A stretch of 64,000 nt of DNA, taken from the NCBI GenBank assembly GCA_029962745.1, contig CM057158.1, forward strand, positions 16,898,743-16,962,742, in the 5' to 3' direction. The notes under the pieces were generated by a model. The model did no database searches. It was not told the DNA's origin and saw only the letters and a list, made by a program, of their open reading frames with translations. The first letter of the stretch is position 1; each line of letters starts with the position of its first letter. A program made the position numbers and the translations under genes. The DNA is from Echinometra lucunter (taxonomy: Eukaryota; Echinodermata; Echinoidea; Camarodonta; Echinometridae). Shown in pieces: positions 24,621-38,107 of this stretch.

Positions 24621-25671
24621 TGCTGACACAGTGTCATTTGAATAGGACCATTTTTTGTTCATTTTTTTTTTATACTTTAAATGTATCCTAACACATTTCC
24701 CTTAATTAAAGGTGATAATTTCTGATCTGGCAAAGGCGAAGGCATAAATTTCGACAGCGCACGGTCGAGGATTCATTTAGTTTTTTGTTTGTTTGTTTGT
24801 TTGTTTGTTTGTTTTTCATTATTACACTCATGAATAAACTTTTTATATGCAATAGCGTTGTATTTGTCAGAATGTCTTTGTCACTTCTGACAGCTTTACA
24901 TATCTAGTTCTTTTATTTCTTTTATGTCAAAATAAAGTGTATTAGTTCGAAAAGCAGTGAAACAGTGAACTGCTGTGTTCATAAATCATTTGGGTTTTCT
25001 AAAACAGTATTTGCTTGATGAAATGTCTCCTCTTTGAAAGTGGGGCAAGATGTTTAAAAAGATTTTCCCTCCAATGAGTGATAAGTTTTATGACTCTCAG
25101 AATATTTATCCGTAACTGAAGATGATGTTAAAGGCAACACTTTAAACATCAGTATCTCAAAGATCTATGACAAGTTACCCCCAGAATTATATGATAGTGG
25201 TATACTTTATGTGAAAGCGCTGAATGTAATGGTTTTTTATGCCTATACCGGAAAGTGTTTTCAGTTTAAATGTATCGCGTGCCTTAGTGTAATAAAATCT
25301 ACTCGTTCATTTATTAAAAATGTTATTTCAAAGTATACAGTTTATTGTGGATAGCTTTGTGTTTGGTGGGTAAAGCCCGTCGCCGATTAGACCAGCTGCA
25401 TGGTCGTTTTAAACTGTCACTAATTCCCGAGCATGCGTGCGCGCGCGCTGATGTGGTATCCCCAGAACAGTCCAGGCAGTGGACTAGTCGCGGATACAAA
25501 TCATTTTGAGTAGCATCCGATTTTGGCTTAAATAACTTGGTCGACTGTCGGTGCATTAGATGAGATTTCACATGAATCAGACAGCTGAGATAGTAGGGAT
25601 CGTTTTTGCTTTGTATGCCCTGTATTCGTGCGTGTTTGTGTGCGTGTGCGTGCGTGTGCGTTGTGTGTGTA

Positions 25672-25866
25672 GAGGTGACGTAGTCGAGTGGTTTAAGGCG
25701 CTTGACTGGAGACCCGAAGGTCCGGGGTTCAATCCCCGACACGGCACTTATGCCCTTGAGCAAGGCATTTTATCTACATTGCTGTTTTATCGTACTTCAA
25801 ATAAATTGATGTGCTATATGCATATTGATACCAACGTATGCATGTGTTGTTTAAAAAAAAAAAAAA
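25672..25866 (+). mobile_element. tRNA-derived SINE, same family, independent insertion
   Basis: The head gacgtagtcgagtggtttaa and B box ggttcaatcc are followed by the same tail (cttatgcccttgagcaaggc) and an A run. It lacks the inverted head seen at 344. The flanks are TG-rich simple sequence, so no clean target duplication can be read. Confidence 0.9.
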
Positions 25867-25905
25867 GAGGCTGTGTGTGTTTATGTGGTATGCCGTGTTA
25901 AGGAC

Positions 25906-25907
<2 letters not shown>

Positions 25908-25940
<33 letters not shown>

Positions 25941-25943
25941 AAG

Positions 25944-25974
<31 letters not shown>

Positions 25975-25981
25975 TAGAAAG

Positions 25982-26011
<30 letters not shown>
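25908..26011. repeat. GA microsatellite with an internal 38-bp duplication
   Basis: (GA)n with the variant gatagaaagagagcgagaaa at 25935 and 25973. Confidence 0.95.
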
Positions 26012-26012
<1 letters not shown>

Positions 26013-26370
26013 TGGGATATGGTTGATTGTTTCACTCGAGGAAAACCAATATACTGCGTTTTTAGTCACTTTTCCATTGGTTCCGACCCCTGGATCTCCA
26101 CATCCTTCCTCCCCAACCCTTTACTCTTTCAATCCCCATCTTTCCTCTCTTTCTCTGTAACTATTCTCTCCTCCTTAGTCCGGAATCTGGGCGATTTTTA
26201 ATTTTTTTTTATTAAAGACATTATCGAGCAATTTCCCATCTCCCATCTGCGCGATGCCGGAAGATGGCGTGCTGCAGCAGTCGTAAGCCTAGAGTTTTAG
26301 TCGAGCGTCCGAATTCGTGAACACGCCATCTTCGGATTGCAGCAGGTAGTGAAAGATCGCGGATGTGGAG

Positions 26371-26405
26371 CACTGATCTGTACACTGTTAGTGTACAGAT
26401 CAGTG
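26371..26405. repeat. Perfect 16-bp hairpin
   Basis: cactgatctgtacact, a 3-base loop, and its exact inverse. Not a terminator (no adjacent gene); possibly a remnant of a small palindromic insertion, since gatgtggag occurs on both sides. Confidence 0.85.
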
Positions 26406-27089
26406 ATGTGGAGAGATTGCTCTAAAATCAAATCAGACTATCCTTATAAAAAAAAGAAGTAATTGTCAGAGCCCACCCAGCCCATCGGTCAGAAAAAGCG
26501 CCATCTGTAAATGGGACTTTTTGTGGAAGGAACGAGAGAGGGGGGGGGGGGGAGGTAATCGAGACACTCTAGTTTCAAACTATTGGAGAATTCTTGACAC
26601 ATTACCCCCTCCCCCCCCCCAAAAAAAAATATATAAATAAATAAATAAATAAAATAAAATAAAATAAATAAATAAATAGATATAATAATAATAATACAAA
26701 TAAAAAATAAAAAATAAAAATCTGAGCATTCATTGCATGGATTCAAGCACAAAATCATTGAACTCTTTAACCATTATGAATAATTTCATATTGAGACTGT
26801 CCATCAGAGGACCCACACGTTAAACCCAGTCTTTCAATCAGCATAATAGTAGAAATTCAAATTCAAATTCAAATTCAAATTCAAATTTGTATTTATCCAT
26901 TTCCAACAGAAAGAAAAGAAATACATAGCATTACATACTTTTCATTACAGAAAAGATGAAATAACATACCTTTTCTTTTTTTTTTTTTCTTGATTTATTT
27001 ATTTATTTCAAATCTTTATTCAGGGTGGTGACATAGTTACTCGGGTAGGAATAGTAATTAATTGTGTGCATAAGAAACTAGTTATCAGA

Positions 27090-27358
27090 CACTATGAACA
27101 TGACGGACAAAGAAAACGGACAAAATAAACAACCCCTCATTCTACTCTTCACAATGGTTCTGGTAGTCAAAAGCACATCTCTTCACTGCTATTGTCTAAA
27201 ATATGTGGAACAGGTGTCACATGCATATTCACCTGGAACTACATGATTAAACATAATAACTGTGAAGGGATGTGCTTTTGACTACCAGAACCATTGTGAA
27301 GGGTAGAATGAGAGGTTGTTTATTTTGTCCGCTTTCTTTGTCCGCCATGTTCATAGTG
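27090..27358. mobile_element. Foldback MITE-like element (269 bp)
   Basis: Arms of about 103 bp (27090-27192 and about 27254-27358), ends cactatgaacatg(a/g)cggac, only a handful of mismatches. No clear target duplication. Confidence 0.82.
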
Positions 27359-28619
27359 TATACTATTATCAAAGGACTAAAACAGAGTAAAACCGATCGA
27401 GGGAAACGATATAACTGCAATTCGTTTTATCGTGTCATCGGCTTCCCAGGGATAGAGGAATACTCCCTGCATACCATGCATACAAGACTGGTGGCACGGT
27501 TTGCTTTAGCTTTATGAAATTACGTAACTGAGGTAGAGAGTGCCAATTCATTCCTTTGTTAGATTCTAAACCCATTTAACTGTTGAACAAAAGTAAGGAA
27601 ATCTCCTCCCAAAGCCAAACTTGTCTATTTGGACAGTCACACAAAAGTACAGAATTATACTAAAAGTTTGTTAACGTAAAGAAGACTTCGAGGGATCATT
27701 AAATAATTTTTGTTACTGCTTTTCTTTCGAATGATAATTAAATCATCTTTGATTCATAGTGTAAGACCTGCGCATCTAATCATGCATGCTTTCGCAAATT
27801 CATATTTTTCGACTACCTCATCGTCCTCGGTTACATACATTTCTCATAATTAAGCCAATGATTAATCCTTTTAAATAATCTCTGTCTTACTCACCCATTT
27901 TCAATTATGTCCGGTGCTTTAACATTGTGTCAAAGCCATTTAGTAATGTGATAATCAGCTACGAGTATTTACTTCTGATTGTTTCTTTAGTTTTTGTTTT
28001 GTTTCAACTGGAAAATGTAAGCTATTACCATTATATATGACAAAAGACTTTAAGTTTTGATCGTTAATGAGTAAATCACATGCAGCCTGACCAAGAGAGC
28101 GTTAAAGTTTCCTTCTCTTGTATTAACATCTAATGAGAACGCACAAACAAAACTCTTCTTTGGTGTTTCAAGAACTGTTCTCTTATTGCTTATTCAGAGC
28201 TGCCATTCAATTGCATTCAAAATTTGCATTCCAAAGGGGCAAGAAGAAAAGGAGGCTTAAGTCTCGTACTATGCTTATTTCCTGCATAACGATAACTGGG
28301 CGTCAAGACCTCATTCTTGGCAGTGATTCTGGGTCCCGTTTCATAAAACATCAGTAACAACTGCCACATTTCTATGACAAATTTGCTCCCAGCCCAACAA
28401 GATGCAAGGATTTCAGTAGCTTATAACAGTTGTTGCAACTTGGTAACAAGTTTTATGAAATGGGGCCCAGATTCTGATTCTTCTAGGGGGGATGGGATTG
28501 CAGTAGGCGTCTTAAAAAGTTGGATTTATCTTCATGCAGAATCATTTTAAGTTGAGTAATGATAACTTCCCCTGAGGAAAATTAGTCCAGACTATCCATC
28601 CCATTACTCATGATGAAAT

Positions 28620-28740
28620 CCAGAGTTGAGGATGGGATCCAAAGTAGCGAGAGAGTGAAGCGATCGACCTAGGGGGTATGTGTGGAGCTTTTGCATATTT
28701 CCTCATGAAATCATGTAATTTGATGCATACTTGAGTATTT
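28620..28740 (-). mobile_element. Fragment of the GGCCGTACGCAG MITE family
   Basis: The motifs gcgagagagtgaagcgatcgacc and ggagcttttgcatatttcc follow in the same order and spacing as in the MITE interiors (minus orientation). No termini are left. Confidence 0.5.
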
Positions 28741-29131
28741 TTGTATAAAGGGATGAGAGATATGAAAAAAAAACTTCCGGCCACTGTGCTTGTAGTCCCT
28801 AGAAGCAGAACCACCCACTATGGAGATCGTGCTTTCAGTCATGTTGCACCTGTACTATGGAATAAACTGCCAAGTGAAATTAGAAATATCCCCTGTTTAT
28901 CTACTTTCCAAAAAAGACTCAAACATTTTCTGTTCACTCAAAGTTATTAGGAAGATTTTTCTTTTCTTTGTTTTTTTCTTTTCGTTTTTCTTTCTGTTAT
29001 ATATTGTAAATTGTTTTATGTTTTTTTTCCTTGTAAGATTACTTAGGTATTGATTGATTTTCTAATGTAGCGCCTTGAGTGGTACTTTACCAGAATGTGC
29101 GCTTTATAAATATTTATTATTATTATTATTA
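28741..29131 (+). pseudogene. 3' end of a non-LTR retrotransposon (CR1/L2/jockey-type), 5'-truncated
   Basis: 28741-28950 reads VPRSRTTHYGDRAFSHVAP, LWNKLPSEIR and FQKRLKHFLF, the typical extreme C-terminus of CR1/L2/jockey-like reverse transcriptase polyproteins. A short 3' UTR follows with gcgccttgag and gcgctttataaatatt, ending in (ATT)n at about 29112-29131, which is usual for these clades. Everything upstream of the last roughly 60 codons is missing, so it is a dead-on-arrival copy. Confidence 0.85.
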
Positions 29132-29565
29132 TTTCCCATGAACTACTGGGGAACATTCTTGGCAAAAATAGGGGTGTACGCCACCCTCCACCCCCTCCCC
29201 CCGGATCTGGCACTGTTACTTTCCTGGAAACGGTTACCCCTTTCCCAATTGAGTAACTTTAGCGATCGGGCTAACATGCCCACATCTAACGAGAAAAATG
29301 AAAAATGGTAAAACAGACAAAACAGATGATTGCCCATGGGCCTGAATAACTTATCATATTAATCAAGAGAGAAACACAGAGAGAGAGAGAGAGAGAGAGA
29401 AAGGGGGGGGGGGGGAGAAGGGGTGATTTTTTATGCATTACTTTTCTGATTGAATGTAGGCCTAGATAGGCCTACATTGCCATGTTTGATACAAGTTTAG
29501 CCATTGCTGGCATTAATAACTCATTTGGAATTTAAGAAAATAATTCTTCGTCTTTACTCTAAACT

Positions 29566-29603
29566 TTATTATAACGCAAAACCACTGTTTTGCGTTATAA
29601 TAA
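29566..29603. repeat. Perfect 17-bp hairpin
   Basis: ttattataacgcaaaac, loop cact, exact inverse. Isolated, AT-rich. Confidence 0.85.
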
Positions 29604-30359
29604 GGTTTCGAACACGAAATGATGACGTATTCGAATCTGTGATAAATTGCCAACCGAATGTTCTGAGTCATTCCTTTTTCTTCTTGAATAATACAAACAG
29701 GATAGAAGACTGGACCTTGAAATGCACCCAAGTAGTAAAAGTAACATGGAGTTATTTGCTATTGTAAACAGATTGTCCTCTGCTTTAAGAGGGTATGTTG
29801 TGTAAATATAGGCAAATAAACAGATTCACTTTATCTGCTTTAAGAGTTGATAGGAATGCAACTTAAGATATGAAAAATCATTTCCCCAAACACGTGCCAA
29901 ACCTAACTTCTAGTACAATAGAAGGCATTTAAAAGTAAGTTTGAAAAGTCATTTTCAATGTGTTGACTTTTATTATTGATATAGTGATCACCCGAATCCT
30001 CATATGCAGTGGGTTACACGCAATCAAATAATTTTGGAAGGTATGACGCACTTTATCTCAAATAAACACATGAAATCATCATTCCGCAAGATAAATACAG
30101 AATAATTATAAACAAAATTACATTTACAAATTCAAATTCAAGTCAATTCTTTTTTTCATTATTATCCAAACATTCAGGATCATTCAATTCAATTCAATTC
30201 AAAATTTTACTGTCCAAATTGGAAATTTGTTTCATTTGCATGGCATACAGAATTACAGATTACAAACATAAATCTACTAGACATTAATAACATACAAAAT
30301 GGATACAAATAATACAATTAATTTGAGCAAAACAAGAAATGCGTATGAACCATCCCATT

Positions 30360-31525
30360 TTCTATTTTGCGAGCGAGTGAAGCGAGCGAGTCAAAAATTC
30401 CACTTTCTAGCTATAAAGAAATGTTACTTGTCCTCAAAGTACACTCAACAATATAAGATGTTTGACTAATTCAGCACCTTGCTGGTCCAATTTTTACTTT
30501 TCTAAACCACCCTATTTCAAATATTACAAGGCTAGCGAGAGAGGCGAGATAGGGGAAAACACACTCTTTTAGTGATGAAGTATTATTTTGTCATCAAAAT
30601 CCACTATAGGTCTATAGAATGTCTTTGTATATTACATATTCGAGTGAGCGCAGCGAGCGAGGAAAGAAATTACATTCTTTGATAGCCTCAAAGATATCTA
30701 AAAGGTTTTTGATCAACTAATTGCCAAATATGATGCTTTTTGGTGCATCGCTTGCCATCTAAAACCACTTTGTTTCTATGAGCTAGCGAAGCGAACTACC
30801 GACCAAAACGTTGTTTCTTTCTAGTAAAACGTATAATTTAACCAAAATGAAATAGATGAATTTTATGACGTACCATTTCCCTGTATTCGAAAAAAGCTTT
30901 GCATCTCGCTGTAAAATGTTACAATATTCGGACATGTTGCTAAGGGAATAAGAGCGCTTGCCCCCTGATCTTGTTTCTATGAGCGAGCGGAGTGAGCGAG
31001 CGATAAAGGGCTATTTTTTATACTGAGAACAGCTAGGTCCAAGTGTACTGTTACTTCAGTTTTATGATTTTAATAACGTACATTTTATCAGCATCCTCCT
31101 TTCTCACGTTTGGTAAGATAGTACGAGTATACGCCAGAGGTGGACTGTACTGAACAGGAAGAAGAAGAAGAAGAAGAAGAAGAAGAAGAAGAAGAAGAAG
31201 AAGAAGAAGAAGAAGAAGAAGAAGAAGAAGATAGGAATAGGCTACCGGTCACAGGCCATTATCTCATGGAAATTCTTCTGTGTTGGGTCTTCTTCCCGTT
31301 CGACTCCTTGAAGTTATATTATGATAGATGTATAGAAAGACAATGCGCAAACCAGTTTTATTTCATAATAAACCCTGATAAAAATATTAACTGGCATTGG
31401 TTAAGATAACAACAGATTTTAAATGCAAGTAGAACAATAATACCGTACTGTTTGATAGAAAGACAAGATGCATTCATAAAGATATTAGTTGTAAAATGCG
31501 AGCGAGCGAAGCGAGCGAGCGCTGA
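30360..31525. repeat. Irregular array of GCGAGC-rich motifs
   Basis: Short quasi-palindromic motifs of the type gcgagcgaagcgagcgag occur near 30370, 30535, 30643, 30781, 30983 and 31499, each preceded by AT-rich sequence, two of them by tttgtttctatgagc. The spacing is 100-500 bp, so this is a diverged dispersed array rather than a clean tandem repeat. Confidence 0.6.
31158..31230. repeat. Perfect (GAA)n microsatellite
   Basis: Uninterrupted GAA for 73 bp. The poly-Glu frame through it is an artefact. Confidence 0.97.
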
Positions 31526-31639
31526 AAGCGTTTTCCTTATCTTTTGGAAATTGGTTCTTTGCTCTTTATTCTCTTTGTCTTTGTCTTTACTTTTTTTGAG
31601 GATTAAAGGAGGCTATGAAAATTTTCATGTTTTTCATTG

Positions 31640-34140
31640 TGAATTATTGGGGGGGGGGGGGGGGGAGATGATTGTACAGGCCATCCCCCCCTGACCAAAA
31701 TATTGGGGGGGATATATCCCCCCCCATCCCCCCGGGATCAACACCCATGATCACAACCGTGGACAACCCACTGAAATGCGCGTTAATTCTGATAGAGAAT
31801 TAACACATGTCTCTATGGGTTGTCCAAGAACTAAGACCTTATGGCATTAGTGAGAAACAGTCCCCATATCTCTATGGAAGGCTGCGTGACTCTCAATAAC
31901 CCCAACAGTGTAGGTTAGGTCCAGTATAATAAATGGACTCAGTAAAGTTTAATGTATCCCATTGTACGTAAGGAGTTTAAGCCACACGTCGGGATTAACT
32001 TTAGGAGAAAAAAGTAGTACTAAATAATAAGTATAATTTACAGCCTTAAGAGGATCCTTCGAGAAGAGGCTCGAAAAAATATCGAAAATGGGGTGGTAAC
32101 GCACTAACGTTTAGATGATATAGCTACCATCTAGGCACCTGCTTTCAAGTCAAACAAAGAGAAAATCCGTCCTCTCAAATCTATTTTAATTTTGATTTTG
32201 CTTGGCTTCATGACTTGGAAGATCCACAAGAAGTAGGATTTCGTGACACTGTGTGAAACCACTGGTGCCAGCTAGGACTCCACTTGGAGGAGAAGGGCAC
32301 CCAGCCATCTGACTTTGTTAAAAAGGGGAGGGAGAGAGACCGAAAGAATGGCATCAGTGAACACTGGTGAATGCTTCATAGTAGTTAGATCTCATTAAAG
32401 TTTTGAAAGTTTGAAATTGTGTACAGTTTTCAAATTGTGATCGTTCAAAATTACAGACTGGACCCTTTGGAACAGATTCGTTTGTTTTAACTAAGAGAAA
32501 CAAAAATCCAGGAGACGAATGTTTCATCACATCTGTGTTTTTGAGGCATCATTTTGAATGTTTTAAGCGGCTCCTCTAAGAATTAATAATAATAATGATA
32601 ATAATTCTACATGCATATAGCGCTCAAATCTGCCTGAAGAGGCACCCTAGGTGCACAAGTAGATTTATTAATTTGAAAATGAATCAAGGGGGGCTTTTGT
32701 ATGGTGGCCCTGAAGTACGCTCTACGACAGGTCATGTGCGCTGTGAATTTCGCGGCCAAGTTGTGAAATTCGCGACCATTGGAAGTGAACTTCAGGGCCA
32801 CCATACTTTTGTTATTCCTATCATTATAATGATTTGAAATTCACTTGATGTACAAGAAGGAAAGACCCTTAATCGTCGAACTTGAACATACCTAAACATC
32901 GAGTAAAACGATACTCTGAAGTTGTTTATTTTTTTGCAAATAAAAACGATATACTTACACACTGTCACTATATCTGTAAAAGATTATTGGTATCAGGCAG
33001 CTAAATAGAAGTTGATTTGGAAAACTTTCAAAAGTAGATTTAGTAATGTGAAGGGATCGAGCGAAACCCTTAATGTCGCTTCTGACTCAATATTGCAAAC
33101 CATTTTTACGAAAAGTTACAGGATTAGTTTAAAAACAGATAATTTTGATCGAGCACTCAGAGTAGAAACATGCACTTGGATCGTTTTCAAGAGTGTTTCA
33201 CTGCTTCTTTGAAATATGATTATATTTCCACGTGTCAAGACCATGTACTAGCACATGAAAATTGGGGAAATCTTTTACTTCCAAATTTATAAACGTGATA
33301 AAAAGAATAGAATCTTAATTAAGACTTTTGCTCTTCTTGTTAAATAAGGCCTATACAGCAAGTGTGATTTTTTTCGTTGTTTATGATTATGTAGTTTATG
33401 TACTTGATGTTTTTTTCTCAAAAAGACTGGTATTGATTCATAATTATCAATAAAGTTTATTGTAATAGCATGCAATACACGTGTAACTGTTTCTCGCAAT
33501 TCAGTGAACAGTCATAGCTTTTAATAGTCTCTTTGAACAATCTGCTGGTTAGTTTTTGTCGAGCTCCTCGATGTATATATCCCGATGAACCCTTCCGGGT
33601 ATCTCTTTCCTACTATATTACAAATCAATGGAACGTCTCGTGGTTCTATAATATAACAATGAATACAGCATTTGTAATGCCCCATCGATCTTTAAGAGGC
33701 AATTGTCAAGGAAGCCTCAGAGCAGAAGATCCTTTTGAAAACAGTATAATCTGGTTATTTGAACCTGGGGTGGAATTCTAACACCAATGTCACTTCTTTT
33801 ACCTTCACTCACCGATCTATAAGGGTTGAGTTCACTGATCATTATACCTTTCATAACATTAATCAATAAACACGCTTCTTCATAAAGGAAAAATAGAGTC
33901 ACAGTTTAAGGCCCTTGAGTCAAAGCTGGCTTTGGTATTTAGGTCGTTAAGCCTTGGACCTGATAGTCCTTTCATTGAAGTAGTTCTCTAATCAACTATG
34001 CTAATGTCCTGTGACAGACCACAAACTACAATCATTGATTTATCCCAGATTTTTGTCTGAAACATTCACCAGCCTGCCTCCTAAGTGTTCCAATGCATCA
34101 GTGCAGATGAAATCTGTGCAAAAATGAAACTGAAATACTT
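31640..34140. other. Region with no gene seen
   Basis: 31640-31750 is a G/C-run repeat fragment (gatgattgtaca... with ggggggatatat), also seen near 43805-43905. 32585-32640 resembles an inverted LINE 3' tail (taataataat ... atagcgctcaaat). The open frames (for example 33533-33781) show no recognisable domain. Confidence 0.4.
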
Positions 34141-34149
34141 GAAAACCTA

Positions 34150-34376
34150 GTAATAATTTAGTACCCAGGGTAGCCACTTCAGCTTTATCAGCTGATCTTC
34201 CAGCGGGTCCTGAATAACATTACCCTTCTCCATTCTTAAATGCTGAGCGCTTGCATGGCTAGAAGGCAGAAGGTCCCATTTTTGTAAGTCGTTGGTATGA
34301 CTCGGCCGGGGATCTAACCCACGACCTCCCATTCATGAAGTGGACGCTCTATCAATTGAGCCAACGTGTCCGGTTG
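34150..34376 (-). mobile_element. Second tRNA-derived SINE family
   Basis: On the minus strand the head carries ggctcaattgatagagcg (A box) and gtgggttagatcccc (B box, one base off consensus), then a non-tRNA body extending to about 34150. Its sequence is unrelated to the 344/25672 family beyond the promoter boxes. Confidence 0.75.
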
Positions 34377-34897
34377 TATGTTTTATTTTTGTTGGTTGTT
34401 GTTTTTTTTACAGAAGAGCTGTTAGAATAGAGTCATAGAATAATTATCACAATTAACTGTTGGGCTTCTACATTACCCATTCCCGCCCCTTCTCTCCATG
34501 TCTCCTGTTGTTTTTCAACATCTGTCGCTATTTCTTCCGTCCATTGGCAAAAGGAAGCAACTCTGTAGAATGAGTTTCTTAGTAAAATGAAGAAAATATG
34601 TCACTGTTTTATGAGGAAATCTATGGAGTTGCTTCCTTTTGATATGTCTATACTTCAGAAATAGGGTTTTATTCTGACCGTAGTATCTACATCGCATATA
34701 GAGCAAAAAAGACAGTTATGAAAAAAAACCACCCCAGAGCTGCTTCATTTTGTCATTGGACAGCAGAATTGCACTATAATGTTTTTCTTTCTACTCGCTT
34801 CTTGTCTTTCCTTCCTTCTTCCTCCTTCTGTTTCCTTACTTCTTCATCACATCTCGTCCCAATCATGCCAGTGGCATTTCCTAAGATTCGGTTCATA

Positions 34898-34901
34898 GAG
34901 A

Positions 34902-34932
<31 letters not shown>

Positions 34933-34945
34933 CGTGAGAGAGAGA
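34898..34945. repeat. (GA)n microsatellite
   Basis: agagagggagagagagag-type tract with a few interruptions. Confidence 0.95.
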
Positions 34946-36428
34946 AAAAAACAACCCATCCTTTAAAAACCTAATTACAAATATCTTCACACTAAACTTT
35001 GACAGTTCTTTGTTCTCCGATTTCACACACCTTGTATAAATAACGACCTACTTCTATTTTATCCAGCCCCCAAATATCGCTCATTGAGCACGTTATAATG
35101 ATTCACTGTAAAAACTAATGAAATAGTGCCAGAAAAAAGTTCTCCGCCCTATTTAATCTCTTTAGATCTTAATCAGAATTTGACGGTGTATTTTCAGACT
35201 ACTTTTGACTAGCCTGAATGCTAATGATCAATATTTAAAGTTAGGGTTACAACCCCGAAGTTATGGAAGAAACTCTTTAGAATTGTTGACTTTGGACAGC
35301 TTATTCGCCTTTGTGTAATCTGTCACTCCCTCTCTTAATTCCGTAATCAATCAATGAATCATTCATTCATTCATTCAAAATTATCTTGATCTGAATAAGG
35401 CAACAGACTTCAAAAACTGTACAAGAATTGCCTCCTAGTGTTGGAAATTGATTTCGGAAAGTTCTGAAAAATAATGCTTTTTTCAGTGAATATCTTACCG
35501 TTGGTTTTTAATTACTTTTTGTTACATCTGTCTCTGAAATATCTATCATGCTTATAAAATATTTTTCTGCTTTCATTTAATCAAACATGACTCGTCTCTG
35601 GATCTTATTTGAAATTACTTGCAAAGTAGTAGTATCAAACGGGAAAAATAATGATTAAGATTACGACAGAGAAATTTTCTTCATGTTATGTCGGCTTTTC
35701 ACACTGCATATTATTGATTCTTTTTATTAAGTGTTTCATCTCTTTAGCTTCATCTCTATAGCTTTGTATTGTATGCGAAGTTCTTATCACTTGATATCAC
35801 AGAATGACAAGAGTAAGGCAACTCCTAGCCTAAAAGCTCTGAAAACTCATGTGAAATTTTTTACTATAAACGCGTGAAAATCGAGACACCTACCAGATTG
35901 ATATTCGCCTTGCGTATTGTTTAGTTGAGAGGTTTTCCCCCAAAACAGTGGCTTTAAAAGAATGAATAATGATGGTTATTATTTGGCATCTAAAGAGAAT
36001 CAAATGATATAGAAGAGAAAAGTAAACATTTATCGTTGATATCAATCACGCTTTTGGACCAAAATTATTATACCATGGTATGAAATACAGACATGAATGT
36101 ACATCCATAAGATTTCAATCCCCGCCCTGTTGTAATGAACACTGACTGAGAATTCGATCTCAAACATTGATCAGAGAAGTTACTCCTATGTACATTTGCA
36201 TTCATTACGTAACACTTTTTGTATAGCAAACAAGATGCCCACTCTTTCCCCCTTTTAAAAAAGTACTTCTCTCGGTCTCTCTCTTTCCCTCTATTTCATT
36301 TTCTCTTGATTTTCTTGGCTTTCATACTATGCTGTTTCATCATGAAACAACAGAGGGGAAAGGTCACTTTAGAGTTCCTGGGAATCTGTTTGGTGTCGCT
36401 GTGGATTTGGTTTGCGAGGTCTGACGAA

Positions 36429-36683
36429 GTGGGTGCTGCAAGAAAGTCGCAACAATGACAAATCCCCGAAATCAGTTGAAAATCTTATTGCAATTAAGTT
36501 CAAATTAATTGCAAATTTGCAATTGATCGCAACAATCCTGTTACAAAAAAAGTTTTGCCTGATATCGATATCACGAGCCAGTCTTGCAATCAATCGCAAA
36601 TTAAGCGTAACTTTACGCTCATTTGCAAAATTTGCCACTCATTTGCAGTCGATCGCAACTCAATTTTTTTTTTGCAGCACTCC
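36429..36683. mobile_element. Possible short TIR element
   Basis: Left end gggtgctgcaagaaa followed by gtcgcaacaa. Right end in inverse orientation: gagtgctgcaaaaaaaaaat then gagttgcgatc. The interior is rich in ttgcaa/gcaatt words. No target duplication found, so a tentative call. Confidence 0.4.
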
Positions 36684-37470
36684 AGAAGTTCTGAAATGTA
36701 TAACCAATCCCACAACGCAAGAGGGCAGCAGACTGTTCGACACAGTTCGACATACTGCGGTGGGCGCTCCAACTTTTATAGTACACACTGGCACTTTATG
36801 TACATTCGTTTGATTTTTTTTGTCTATTTTGACCAATATATGCAGATTTCTTTTAATATTTGCAATGAGAAATTATCAGGGAAGTTCAGGTCGCAGCTGT
36901 GCGGTGCTCAAATGCCACAAGAATTGGAGAAAGTTTAAAAATTGGAAGCTAAGTGAGTGCGAAATTCACTCGCTTTTGACTCCTGGAGCCTGTTTGTGTG
37001 AGAAGCCGTACTCCCTACACAGGTTTTCGTAAGCAATGTGAAGGAATTCGTCGCCAGTGGGTCAAAAACATCAACAGAAAGGACTTTGAAGTCAAGAAAC
37101 ATTACCATTATGTACTTTGGCGTAAAATTTAATGAGTGAAAACATGACTTTGTAAACAGGGTAAGATTGAGGGCTCCCGCTTCTATGCTGCAATCGAACT
37201 TTTACTGACAAAACTAAGTTGAAAAACCATCGAAAGTACAAAAATAGATTATACTTTCATCTGTCAGATATGGCCATTGTCTTCATCTATCCATGTATCC
37301 ATGCTCTATTTTATTGATCTAGAATAAAGTAAATGGAACAATATCAGGGCATATCTCATATCTTACATTCATTTTGTACACAGAGCCAAGCGCGATCAGC
37401 GCGCTTGCCCACCGCAGCAATGGCGTCACCGATAGAGGGCCAAATACATAAACCGGAGCTGAAATTGGTC

Positions 37471-37513
<43 letters not shown>

Positions 37514-37514
37514 T
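37471..37514. repeat. (TA)n microsatellite
   Basis: TA dinucleotide run with one G interruption, about 650 bp upstream of the HYR gene start codon. Confidence 0.97.
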
Positions 37515-37849
37515 ATTTCAGTCGCACTCTCTACCATAAGAAGATTATATTGTCCTATGATAACCAATCTCATTCCCAATGCTCTGTTAAATACTTTAAT
37601 TTGTGCAGATGCGCTCAAGCATTGAGATACGCGTTGAATGTGAGTTGAAAAAAAGTACTCGTGGAAGCAGAGGAAGAGAGGAAGAGAGAAAGAGAGAGAG
37701 AGAGAGAAAGAGAAAGACAGGGGACAATAGAGTGAAAGGATTTTTAAAAACCTTTTCACAAACATGTCGACGGCTGGGGATAAAGAAAATGATGATAGAG
37801 TTTGCGCACTGGGGCGCATCCTCTCCATTCACTTCTTTTCTAACGAACC

Positions 37850-38107
37850 GCATGGTTTAAAACCAAGATCGTCAATAATCTACGCCAGTCGGGAAGTGGT
37901 GCCAGATAAGAAGGAGGAACTACCCGGCCACTCCCTTATCTAAAAGCTTCAACCCCGTTTCTTTTTAGCGAGGCTGACCCTTTCTCCGTCGAGAAGTCCA
38001 GTGACTTTCCGCGGTTAGTAAGGGGATATGTTGGGACCCCCCTCTTTGGAAATTCTTCACCCGTTCTGACATCTTGATTTTTTTTTTCTTTCTACCCGGG
38101 TCTTCAG
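37850..38107 (+). promoter_or_regulatory. Candidate proximal promoter of the HYR gene with paired GATA-type sites
   Basis: A TTTAAAA-like element lies at about 37856-37862. AGATAAG (37904-37910) and its inverse CTTATCT (37935-37941) form two GATA-factor consensus sites 24 bp apart. This stretch is more GC-rich than the surrounding DNA. The function is inferred from motif and position only. Confidence 0.25.

Larger units (their letters stand above)
25016..26490 (+). repeat. Diverged inverted duplicate of about 4806-5935
   Basis: The partner of the region above, enlarged by the SINE at 25672-25866 and by GA-rich simple sequence at 25908-26011. The order of shared blocks is exactly reversed relative to the left copy. 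Confidence 0.7.

Noticed and set aside
26600..26730. Hydrophobic Ile/Phe frame as a membrane peptide
   Set aside because: Arises from AAAT and AAT simple repeats read on the minus strand.
31140..31409. Glu-rich frame
   Set aside because: The GAA microsatellite read in one frame; the flanking residues show no domain.
34290..34376. Functional tRNA gene on the minus strand
   Set aside because: The B box is off consensus and the sequence continues into a non-tRNA SINE body.
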